Of a DNA stretch of 60,884 bases, positions 18,366-25,356 are shown piece by piece. The notes under the pieces are model-generated. The model saw nothing but the letters and a program-made list of their open reading frames with translations, searched no databases and was not told the origin of the DNA. This stretch comes from Streptomyces xiaopingdaonensis (lineage in GTDB: Bacteria > Actinomycetota > Actinomycetes > Streptomycetales > Streptomycetaceae). A program made the translations under genes and the position numbers. Position 1 is the first letter of the stretch. Every line of letters starts with the position of its first letter. The DNA is taken from positions 1 to 60,884 of the forward strand of contig NZ_AJTQ01000335.1 of NCBI RefSeq assembly GCF_000262345.1, written 5' to 3'.

Positions 18366-19175
18366 TCACTGAGGCTTGACGTACTCGCTGAAGTGCCGCT
18401 CGGCGAAGAGCTCGGGCCAGGCCGCCTCGTCGTAGTCGAGTTGCCGGCCGCGGCGCAGCGCCTCCCGCCAGAAGGGCTTGACCGGGGGCCACAGCGTTCC
18501 GGTCTGGCAATAGGAGGCGTCGACGAAGTAGCGCGGGCGCCCGGTTTGGCCCGGCTTCGTACGGCGGGTGTGGAACAGGGCCGAGTGGAGGAGCACCGTC
18601 GAGCCGGGCGGCAGGTCCTCGAAGAAGACCTCTCCGGGCAGCGGGTCGGTGCCCGCATGGGCGCGCGCGGACTTGTCGGCCACCTCGTGGTGCGAGCCGG
18701 GGAGGACGGCGAGCCCGGCCATGTCGGGATCGATACCGTCGAGGTAGTGCAGCGCGTGGACCATGGCGTGGGTCCGGTACGACTGGACGTGCTGCTCGTA
18801 GTCGTGGTGCCAGGGCTTGCCCGGCAGGTCGGGGGCGTGCCGGTCGCTGTGCATGTGGTGGTGGACGAAGCCGGGCCCGACGAGCTGGGATATCACCCCC
18901 AACAGCGGCTCGTGGACGAGCAGTTCGCCGTGCGCCGGCAGGTCGAGTTCGAGCACGGCCGGCGCCTCGCACGACGCGGGGTCGAGGGCGGCTGCGATGG
19001 TCTGGGCGCGCAGACCGGTATCGACCCAGCGGTCCACCTCCGACTTGACACGCTCCACCAGCCCACTGGGTAACAGTCCAGGCAATACAAGGTAACCGGA
19101 CTGCTCGAACTGGGCGCTCTGCGCGGCATCGAGCCGAAGCGACCGCTCTGGCGTGTAGGTGCGATATGCGGGCAC
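18366..19175 (-). CDS. Phytanoyl-CoA dioxygenase family oxygenase
   Basis: A 269-residue Fe(II)/2-oxoglutarate-type enzyme. The GTG at 19175 gives VPAYRTYTPERS; a slightly earlier in-frame start cannot be excluded. PWHHDYEQH carries the H-x-D iron pair near residue 131, LLHSALFHTRR supplies the distal His, and a downstream Arg should bind 2-oxoglutarate. Codon 35 is TTA (19071-19073), so translation should need the bldA tRNA. It heads the leftward tailoring set, and its upstream region holds TTGCCA-type boxes. Confidence 0.85.
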   Translation of the reverse strand: MPAYRTYTPERSLRLDAAQSAQFEQSGYLVLPGLLPSGLVERVKSEVDRWVDTGLRAQTIAAALDPASCEAPAVLELDLPAHGELLVHEPLLGVISQLVGPGFVHHHMHSDRHAPDLPGKPWHHDYEQHVQSYRTHAMVHALHYLDGIDPDMAGLAVLPGSHHEVADKSARAHAGTDPLPGEVFFEDLPPGSTVLLHSALFHTRRTKPGQTGRPRYFVDASYCQTGTLWPPVKPFWREALRRGRQLDYDEAAWPELFAERHFSEYVKPQ

Positions 19176-19245
19176 GATCAGGATTCCCTTCCTCAGCAGG
19201 AACCCGGTCGACGCAGGCACACAGCATGCAACCCAACTGTCATAC

Positions 19246-19343
19246 CTGGCAACCGGAAAGAGCATGGTGCTTTACAAACTTGGCAATGACAGTGACACAT
19301 ATTCTTCGCATCAGTCAACATCCGAACAAGATTTGCCAAGGAG
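19246..19343 (-). promoter_or_regulatory. TTGCCA boxes and promoter of the PhyH operon
   Basis: Read leftward, CTCCTTGGCA begins at 19343. GAAGAAT lies at 19307-19301, 36 bases on, within TGCGAAGAATA, and ATTGCCAAG and GTTGCCAGG follow at 19287 and 19253. The same CTCCTTGsCA and GAAGAAT elements precede the TPR regulator and the leftward NRPS. GAAGAAT may include the -10 region. Confidence 0.55.
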
Positions 19344-19392
19344 GCGGTCGACGGAGTCGCGCGGCGGCACGGCCGGCCGCGGACGCGACGAA

Positions 19393-19423
19393 GCCCGCCC
19401 CGCTCGGTGCGCGCGGGACGGGC
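19393..19423 (-). terminator. Hairpin downstream of the TPR regulator
   Basis: GCCCGCCCCG (19393-19402) pairs with CGGGACGGGC (19414-19423) with one mismatch. It lies 25 bases past the stop of the leftward TPR regulator and before the PhyH promoter boxes. Confidence 0.6.
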
Positions 19424-19447
19424 GGTCCTGGCCGTGTCCGTGCTGGA

Positions 19448-20680
19448 TCAGCGGCTGAGGCTGTTCTCCAGCGACTCGGCGAGCAGCAGCCAGATATCGG
19501 CGGCGAGATCGAGGTTCAGCGCCCGCCTGGCCTCCTCACCCAGCCGCTTGAGCTGGGCACGGCCCTGTTCCTGGTGTCCTTCGACGATCAGCAGCAAGCT
19601 GTCCAGGGTCTCGAGCCGGATCCGGTCGCGGTATGCGAGGACGAGCGCGTCGAAGTCCACCCCGCCGTAGGCGGCTCTGGCGTCCTCGTAGCGGCCCTCG
19701 GCGAAAGCGAGGTGCGCCTGCAGGACCAGCAACTCCTGCTCCTGCACCGGCGTCCCGACGATCGGCAGCGCCGCCTCCGCCTCCGTCAGGCAGGCGGAGG
19801 CCGCCTCCGTCCGGGGAGGCTTCGACTGCAGGTACAGGGAGGCCGCGGCGAGGCGCAGGCGCACCCACAGCACCGGGGCGACGTAGCTGTCGAGCGCCGC
19901 CATCGCTTGCTTCAGATAGGCGTCCACCGCCTCGTCGTCCCCCTGCCGCGAACAGACGGTGGCGGCGGACCAGAGGGCTTCGACACGCAGCGTGTCCGTC
20001 CGGCCCGCGACGAGCGACACCAGGTCCCGCACGTGCTCCATGGCCTCGGCCAGCCGGCCGAACTCCACCTCGGTGGAGACGAGTACGAGGAGCGCGCGCC
20101 CGGTGTCCTGAGAGGACAGCTCGTTCTGCTGCGCCACCCGGTATGCGCTGAGCGCCAGATCGAGCGCCCGCCCGACCTGGCCCGTCGACCGCAGGCACCG
20201 AGCCAGCTGGGTGCGGGAGCGGCACTGCAGCGTCGGGAGTCCGCTCTCGTCCGCGAGCGCCGAGAGGGACTCCAAGCAGGTCTGCTCCGCGGCGCGTTCG
20301 CCCTGCCGCTCCCGGTATCGAGCGATCAGCCACAGGGCTTGCCAGCGCAGCAGGGCGTCCTCGTCCGCCGCTTCGGCGAGCACGTCGACCAGCCCCTCGA
20401 CGGCCTCGTCGCTCTCCGCGGAGGCAGCGATACTCAGCGCCTGCGTGAGCGGACTGGCGCCGTCGGCCCCGCCGGGCGGCGCGTCGAGGAGAGTGGAGCG
20501 GTCGACGTCCAACCGCTGCGCAAGGTGCGCGAGCACGCGCTCGGTGGGCGGCCGCGCGCCCGACTCCAGGCGCGAGAGGTATCCCGTGGAGATCTTTCCG
20601 TCGGCCAATGCGGCCTGGGACAAGCCACGTTGCACACGTATGGCCTTCAGGCGTGCCCCGAAGGACGAGTCAACAGTCAT
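19448..20680 (-). CDS. XRE-type regulator with TPR sensor domain
   Basis: A 410-residue protein. Residues 8-62 are an XRE helix-turn-helix (LKAIRVQRGLSQAALADG, then STGYLSRLESG). The rest is helical with repeated TPR-like units (ALWLIARYRERQGERAAEQ, RTGQVGRALDLALSAYRVA, LAFAEGRYEDARAAY). This layout matches peptide-sensing regulators of the Rgg/PlcR type, though it is longer and could sense a protein or small molecule. It diverges from a 24-codon ORF. Its promoter region has TTGCCA boxes and a TGTCAC-N9-GTGACA dyad. It is the lead candidate for cluster control. Confidence 0.88.
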   Translation of the reverse strand: MTVDSSFGARLKAIRVQRGLSQAALADGKISTGYLSRLESGARPPTERVLAHLAQRLDVDRSTLLDAPPGGADGASPLTQALSIAASAESDEAVEGLVDVLAEAADEDALLRWQALWLIARYRERQGERAAEQTCLESLSALADESGLPTLQCRSRTQLARCLRSTGQVGRALDLALSAYRVAQQNELSSQDTGRALLVLVSTEVEFGRLAEAMEHVRDLVSLVAGRTDTLRVEALWSAATVCSRQGDDEAVDAYLKQAMAALDSYVAPVLWVRLRLAAASLYLQSKPPRTEAASACLTEAEAALPIVGTPVQEQELLVLQAHLAFAEGRYEDARAAYGGVDFDALVLAYRDRIRLETLDSLLLIVEGHQEQGRAQLKRLGEEARRALNLDLAADIWLLLAESLENSLSR

Positions 20681-20767
20681 CCCGGTCCTGCCCTGCCGTT
20701 CCCTGCGTCCGTTAACAGGGACCTTACCTTCGGCTGCACCGAGGTGGCAATTCGCTTGTCCTCAGGT

Positions 20768-20788
20768 TGTCACATCAGAGCGGTGACA
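20768..20788. promoter_or_regulatory. TGTCAC-N9-GTGACA dyad before the TPR regulator
   Basis: TGTCAC (20768-20773) and GTGACA (20783-20788) are perfect inverted half-sites. The dyad lies about 90 bases before the regulator start, downstream of its likely promoter, so it could serve as an autoregulatory operator. Confidence 0.5.
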
Positions 20789-20819
20789 GGGACGCAGAAG
20801 GACCACGACAAATTGGGTA

Positions 20820-20876
20820 ATTCTTCCCGCAAGCTGCTTGCCCGGCTACGGCAGTTCGGCGAAGTGTGGCAAGGAG
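20820..20876. promoter_or_regulatory. TTGCCA boxes between TPR regulator and 24-codon ORF
   Basis: CTCCTTGCCA (leftward, from 20876) lies 50 bases before GAAGAAT (20826-20820), with GCAAG-CTG-CTTGC at 20829-20841 between them. The arrangement copies the promoter of the leftward NRPS (48-base spacing). The same DNA lies upstream of the rightward 24-codon ORF, so one protein could control both. Confidence 0.55.
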
Positions 20877-20917
20877 AGCCGTTCCCGTTGCCAGGGACCT
20901 GTCGAAAGGAGACGCCC

Positions 20918-20992
20918 ATGTCCGAAGGCACCGCTGCCGACACATGCGCAGCGACGAGCACGACCGAATCCGGTGAGATCGACTGGCCTTGA
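20918..20992 (+). CDS. 24-residue peptide ORF, possible signal peptide
   Basis: The ATG at 20918 is preceded by GAAAGGAGACGCCC, an excellent ribosome binding site. The product has 24 residues, starts MSEGTAADTCAATS, ends GEIDWP, contains one Cys, is acidic, and has no signal sequence. It is divergent from a TPR regulator of the peptide-sensing layout and shares its promoter boxes. Small ORFs next to such regulators often encode pheromones in other Gram-positives. That role is inference; it could instead be a leader peptide. Confidence 0.5.
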   Translation: MSEGTAADTCAATSTTESGEIDWP

Positions 20993-21226
20993 GCGGGACT
21001 CACCCGAGGAGCCGGGGCCGCCGGCCGGCGGGCCGCTGGCCGAAGCCGCCACCGCCACCGCCACCGCCACCCGAGAGTCGATCGAGCGACTTCGACGTAC
21101 CGACGAACCCTTCGACGCCGACGCGGGCCCTCGAAGAGTGGGACCCAGCCATGGCGGCCCCGCCCGGGCAACGCCGCCGCGAGCCTCCCCGCGCGCCGCG
21201 ACGTACGCGCCCGGGGAGTTCCCGCG
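20993..21226. other. Gap with GCCACC repeats
   Basis: No supported gene. Short tandem GCCACC units lie near 21046-21071. Several long frames cross the stretch because stops are rare at this GC content; none has a ribosome binding site or recognisable family features. Confidence 0.4.
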
Positions 21227-22225
21227 TCATCCCGCGCGGCAGTTGACGCGCCGATCGTCCCGGTCGACGTAGCCGGCGAGACGCTCCGTCACGTCCGGCC
21301 CCGGCTCCAGACCACAGAGCCGCCACACGCGGCTGCTGTCGTACCAGTGGTCCTGGGTGAGCAGCGCGTACTGGTGCGCCGTCAGTTCCGGGAGGGCGCG
21401 CCCGACGGACTCCCGGTGCACTTCGCGCGGGGGGCCGCCCCGCGGCCGCCCCGAGCCGAGCAGCCGGGACAGGGCGAGCACCAGGCTGCGCATCTGCACG
21501 GGCCGCGGATGCGCCGCGTGGTACACCTCGCCCTGTCCCGTCACCGGTTGCTGCACCAACGCGCGTACGAGCCTCGCGAGTTCCTCGACCGCGATCGTCG
21601 AGCTGTACGAGAGGGCCGTCCCGCCCCAGGAAGGCACCCGCTCCAACAAGCGGATCAGCGTGGGGAGTACCCACTTGTCGCCCTTCCCGAGAATCAGATG
21701 CGGCCGCAGAACGACGCCGCCCGCAGCACGCACTGCTTCCTCCGCGGCAAGCCGGGACGCACTCGCCGCCGACTGCGGCGACGGCGCCAACTCCCCCTCG
21801 GCGGCGCCGCGGTGGGGCCCCGCACCGTAGACGGCAGCCGTACTCACGTAGAGCACGCGCCGGATGCCCGCTCGGTCCGCCGCGTCGATCAGCGTCCGCG
21901 TTCCGCGGTGGTTGACCGCGTCGCACCGCGCTCGGTCGCGGCCCACGTAACTGGCGGCGTGCACCAGAGCGGTCGCCCCCGAACAGGCGGCCGCCAACGT
22001 CTCCGGAGCGGTCAGGTCTCCGGAGACGTACTCGACGCCGTCCCCGGGCACCGCTTCCCGCCGAGGCGGCCGGCGTGCAAGCACCCGTACCCGGGGCGCC
22101 GTCCGGGACCTCGCCCGCACCGCGACCAACTCGCGTACCACGGCCCGTCCGACGAACCCGGTACCGCCCGCGACCAGGACCGTCCCGGGGTGCTCGCTCC
22201 GGACTCCGGTCGGGGCCGAGTTCAC
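21227..22225 (-). CDS. NAD-dependent epimerase/dehydratase family protein beside afsA-like gene
   Basis: A 332-residue extended-SDR protein from the GTG at 22225, which overlaps the afsA-like stop (GTGA). The Rossmann motif GGTGFVGRAVV is intact and STAAVYG is present. The usual catalytic YxxxK is not: the aligned stretch reads ASASR before LAAEEAV, so both Tyr and Lys are replaced. An epimerase-family gene beside an AfsA homologue recalls scbC of S. coelicolor. The missing residues suggest a changed chemistry or a binding role. Confidence 0.82.
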   Translation of the reverse strand: MNSAPTGVRSEHPGTVLVAGGTGFVGRAVVRELVAVRARSRTAPRVRVLARRPPRREAVPGDGVEYVSGDLTAPETLAAACSGATALVHAASYVGRDRARCDAVNHRGTRTLIDAADRAGIRRVLYVSTAAVYGAGPHRGAAEGELAPSPQSAASASRLAAEEAVRAAGGVVLRPHLILGKGDKWVLPTLIRLLERVPSWGGTALSYSSTIAVEELARLVRALVQQPVTGQGEVYHAAHPRPVQMRSLVLALSRLLGSGRPRGGPPREVHRESVGRALPELTAHQYALLTQDHWYDSSRVWRLCGLEPGPDVTERLAGYVDRDDRRVNCRAG

Positions 22226-23166
22226 GGCCGGTCGCCTTCCTCGATGCCGACACGGCACGAGCCGACGACCGCTCCCTCCTGCTCGAAGTCGACGGCCAGC
22301 TCGTACTGCCCGGCGGCCTTCCGCCGAGGCGGGGAGCTCTTGACCAGGCAGGGCGAGTTGAACTCCACGTACCGCGTGAACGCGGCGGCGCAGTCGGTGA
22401 GGAGGCCTTCGGGACGTCCGAGTTCGGCGAGTGCCTTCTGCCGCGCCGCTTCCAGGAGGACCATCCCGGGCACGTGGTCGACGGGGTGGTCGAAGAGCAC
22501 CGGGTGGCTCGCGTCCACCCGCAGCACGGTCGGAGTCCCGGGAGCGAGGACGACGTCGAACCCGGTGCTGCGTCCCACGAGTCGGGGGCTGACCGCCGAC
22601 GGGACGCCGGCGGGCGGGCGGGCACCGAGCCGGTCCCCGCGAAGCCGCCGATAGATCCGGTCGGCGATGACCTGCGCGGAGAGGTGGCCGGCACCGATGC
22701 GCTCGCCGTCCCGGTAGGCCGTCACGTCGTAGGCGTACGCCGTGACGCTGCCGCGTCTCCGTACGACCTCCGAGAAGGCGACTTCCAGCACGATGTTGGC
22801 GGGGCCGTCGGCGAGCCGGGCGCCCTTCTCCGTCATGGTGAACCAGGTGTTGTCGGTGACGAAGTGGCTGCCGAGGGGGACGTCCAGCTCCTGGTGGGCG
22901 AGGAAGAGGCCCACCTGGCGGATGCCCTCGGCGAAGAGCATCGGATCGTGCCAACGCCCCGCCACCGCCCCGTAGTAGCTGTGGCCGCGCGGCCACTGCA
23001 CTCCGACGCGGAAGATGCCGCTGCTGCGCCGGAACCCCGTCAGCAGAACCTCCGAGACGGCGTCGCGGTGGACGAGTCTGCGGGGCACGGATTGCTCGAA
23101 TAACTCCGGTTCGTCGAGCACTTGCCCAACGTAAGCCGACCGGTCGGCTTGGATCAGTGCACTCAT
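22222..23166 (-). CDS. AfsA/ScbA-type gamma-butyrolactone synthase
   Basis: A 314-residue protein with two A-factor hotdog repeats (about residues 20-150 and 190-300). It shows SVPRRLVHRDAVSEVLLTGF and YYGAVAGRWHDPMLFAEGIRQ in the first repeat, and DHPVDHVPGMVLLEAARQ in the second, all typical of AfsA. The family condenses a beta-ketoacyl-ACP with dihydroxyacetone phosphate, the first step to gamma-butyrolactone signals. The ATG at 23166 follows GGGAGG. Codon 22 is TTA (23101-23103). It is divergent from a receptor-type tetR gene with a receptor-type operator between them. Confidence 0.93.
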   Translation of the reverse strand: MSALIQADRSAYVGQVLDEPELFEQSVPRRLVHRDAVSEVLLTGFRRSSGIFRVGVQWPRGHSYYGAVAGRWHDPMLFAEGIRQVGLFLAHQELDVPLGSHFVTDNTWFTMTEKGARLADGPANIVLEVAFSEVVRRRGSVTAYAYDVTAYRDGERIGAGHLSAQVIADRIYRRLRGDRLGARPPAGVPSAVSPRLVGRSTGFDVVLAPGTPTVLRVDASHPVLFDHPVDHVPGMVLLEAARQKALAELGRPEGLLTDCAAAFTRYVEFNSPCLVKSSPPRRKAAGQYELAVDFEQEGAVVGSCRVGIEEGDRP

Positions 23167-23263
23167 CAGAGCCTCCCTACATGCGTGTCCCCAGGCCGGG
23201 ACACGGTAGTTGAGCAGGTGAAAGGCGGGGCGGCGCGCCCGGCCTCAGTGGTGCGACTGCCGT

Positions 23264-23289
23264 TATAGTACCGGCCGACTGGTATTTAA
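23264..23289. promoter_or_regulatory. GBL-receptor-type operator (site B)
   Basis: ACCGGCCGACTGGT at 23270-23283 lies in the afsA-like/tetR-like divergent region. It overlaps a leftward TATAAC that could be the -10 of afsA. It differs from site A by one base in the 14-base core. Confidence 0.7.
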
Positions 23290-23379
23290 AAGCAAGCAAG
23301 CGCAATAATGTCACCTCGGAGCCGCGGTGCCCCAGGCGCCGGACCGCAGCAGCTACGCCGCGGCGGAGGGAGAAGTTCA

Positions 23380-24072
23380 GTGGGAGTGCGACGTGAGCGA
23401 GCAGAGCTCACACGGCAGGCGATCCTCGACGGAGCGGCAGTAGCATTCGACGCGGGCGGCTTCGGCAGTACGAGCCTGGGCGACATCGCCAAGCAGACGG
23501 GCGTGACCAAGGGCGCCATGTACTTTCACTTCCCGTCCAAGGAAGCCCTCGCCCACGAGCTGATGTCGAACCAGTTCAGCATCCTGTCCCTGCTGCCGAA
23601 AGCAGAGCGCCCCGGCGTGCAGACGGCCATCGACATCAGCCACCTCATGGCGCACGGGCTGCGCAGCCGGGCGCGGATCAGCGCCGGCATCCGTCTCGTG
23701 ATGGAGTTCGGTTCCTTCACCGACCCGGACCCGGCCTTCTACAACGGCTGGATCGAGAACATGAGGGACAGTCTCGCCCCCGCGCAGGGGCGAGGCGACG
23801 TCAAGCCCGAGATCAACGTCGGCGACCTCGCGACGTACGTGGTCGGGGCGTTCGCGGGGATCCAGGTGGCCTCTCATGTGCGCGCCCGCCGCAAGGATCT
23901 GCACGCGCGGGTCACCGACATGTGGACCTGGCAGCTACCCGGCATCGTCCCCGCGCGTCGCGTCTCACGCTTCCGGCCCGAGGGTTCGGCCGAGTTGTGG
24001 GAAGTGATCGAGCAGGACAAGGCCGAACTGGCCGCTCAATCCGCCGAAGGACCCACGCGCTCGGGGAGTTGA
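23380..24072 (+). CDS. TetR-family gamma-butyrolactone receptor-type repressor
   Basis: 230 residues from the GTG at 23380 behind GGAGGGAG. The N-terminal helix-turn-helix reads TRQAILDGAAVAFDAGGFGS, then SLGDIAKQTGVTKGAMYFHFPSKE, very close to ArpA/ScbR receptors. The C-terminal ligand domain keeps the receptor-like SRARISAGIRLVMEFGSF and the DMWTWQ segment that supplies a ligand-contacting Trp in CprB-type receptors. It is probably the true receptor of the signal made by the adjacent AfsA homologue. Its end overlaps the convergent tetR by 37 bases. Confidence 0.88.
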   Translation: MGVRRERAELTRQAILDGAAVAFDAGGFGSTSLGDIAKQTGVTKGAMYFHFPSKEALAHELMSNQFSILSLLPKAERPGVQTAIDISHLMAHGLRSRARISAGIRLVMEFGSFTDPDPAFYNGWIENMRDSLAPAQGRGDVKPEINVGDLATYVVGAFAGIQVASHVRARRKDLHARVTDMWTWQLPGIVPARRVSRFRPEGSAELWEVIEQDKAELAAQSAEGPTRSGS

Positions 24073-24746
24073 GCACGCGGTCCTGCCGCTGACGCACCCG
24101 TCGTGCCGTCCGACGTCGAACCAGTCGACGGGGCACGTGTGCGCACCGGGGGCGCGTTGCCGACCACGGCCAAGAGCGGCAGCACCAGCGCCCACAGGCG
24201 ACTGAGCCACTCCTCCACCTCGTCCCGGGGCACGCCCACCCAGGTCAGGGTCTCGACGCCGGAGACGACGGCCGTCACGAGGGCGCGTGCCGACGCGTCC
24301 GCGACAGCGGGCCCGAGTTCGCCGTTTTTCCTGGCCAGTTCGAGAAGCCGCCAGAGCCGCCCGAAGCAGAGGGAAAAGAAGTCCAGCGGAGTGGGGTCGC
24401 CCTGCGCCCGCTCCCGGGAGATGCGCACACTCGCCCGGACGAACGGGTCGTCGCGCAGCACCGTGTTGAGGAAGTGGGAGAGGTCGACGAGCACTTGCAG
24501 GATGTACGGCTCGCCCTCCGTGAGCTCTTCCACGGCGGTCTCCAGCAGATCCTGGCTGCGCGACTGCACCGCCCCCGCCAGTTGGTCCTTCGTCGCGAAG
24601 TGACCGAAGAGCGCGCCCTTGGTCACTCCGGCGTCGCGGCTGACATCGGCGAGCGTTGCCCGGGCGAAGCCGTGCTCGGCAATCTCCTCGGCGGCGGCGG
24701 CCACGAGGCGTTCCCGCGTGCGCGCCGAACGCTGCTGCTTCACCAT
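24036..24746 (-). CDS. TetR-family regulator, receptor/pseudo-receptor type
   Basis: 236 residues from the ATG at 24746, with GAGG upstream. The helix-turn-helix (RTRERLVAAAAEEIAEHGFA, then VSRDAGVTKGALFGHFATKD) is ArpA-like. The ligand domain is divergent and the C-terminus carries a Ser/Thr/Ala-rich tail. ScbR2/JadR2-type pseudo-receptors commonly accompany a true receptor and bind antibiotics or intermediates instead. A very large palindrome made of two receptor-type sites sits about 90-130 bases upstream, so both TetR proteins may bind there. Confidence 0.85.
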   Translation of the reverse strand: MVKQQRSARTRERLVAAAAEEIAEHGFARATLADVSRDAGVTKGALFGHFATKDQLAGAVQSRSQDLLETAVEELTEGEPYILQVLVDLSHFLNTVLRDDPFVRASVRISRERAQGDPTPLDFFSLCFGRLWRLLELARKNGELGPAVADASARALVTAVVSGVETLTWVGVPRDEVEEWLSRLWALVLPLLAVVGNAPPVRTRAPSTGSTSDGTTGASAAGPRAQLPERVGPSAD

Positions 24747-25356
24747 CTTGGCCAACCTCACGCGTCTGCGGTGCCCAGTACCGGCCGGATGACTCGACTT
24801 GCGCCGGCTGCCCATCGTCTCGACAGATTAGAAACTGGTCACCCGGTATGTCAAAGCATACCGGTTGGCCAGTAATTCACAACTACCCGACAGCGCTGAC
24901 CAGTTGCTTCCACTTGGCCGTAGGTTCAAGCGCTACCACGAAGAGGCCACGCCCCGACTCAACTTCGCCCGTACGGCCTCCAGACGCCGCTCCATCCCGG
25001 ACCCGGATCTGCGCGCCGCCACGGAGCCGCCCTCGCTCCTCGTCAAGCAGCCCCCATACGTGTCAACTCCTTGCCCAGTTTGTGACTAGCCTGACAACAT
25101 GGGGGTCATGACGGCTGCGTCCAACCGAACGGCACCGCCGGGTGGGCAGTGGTTGCGGCGCGGCCGGCGCCTCGTCCGGTAACCGACGAGTGACCGACAT
25201 CAGGGCGAAACGCCGCCCCACCGCAGGCAACCCCGCCCGGGGTGCCCCACCGAGAGCCACGCGCACGCGAACCGTACGAGCGGTACGACGCAGGCCGGCC
25301 TCCCCGACCGGCCCGGCTGCAACGCGCGCCTCCGACGCACAGAAAGGTGCCCGCGC
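24747..25356. other. Divergent intergenic region with operators
   Basis: About 610 bases between tetR2 and the ABC exporter. It holds the 40-bp operator palindrome and presumably promoters for both sides. A 27-codon frame at 25099 lacks a ribosome binding site and is not called. Confidence 0.45.
24834..24873. promoter_or_regulatory. Double GBL-receptor-type operator (site C)
   Basis: The left arm 24834-24850 (ACTGGTCACCCGGTATG) and right arm 24857-24873 (CATACCGGTTGGCCAGT) match as inverted copies at 15 of 17 positions around TCAAAG. Each arm holds one copy of the 14-base core found at sites A, B and D. Confidence 0.75.

Noticed and set aside
20918..21272. Programmed +1 frameshift extending the 24-residue peptide into a longer protein
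   Set aside because: The CCT-TGA context only loosely resembles known +1 shift sites, and the downstream frame has no recognisable features.
25099..25182. A 27-codon ORF before the ABC exporter
   Set aside because: It has no ribosome binding site and no clear promoter for a leaderless transcript.
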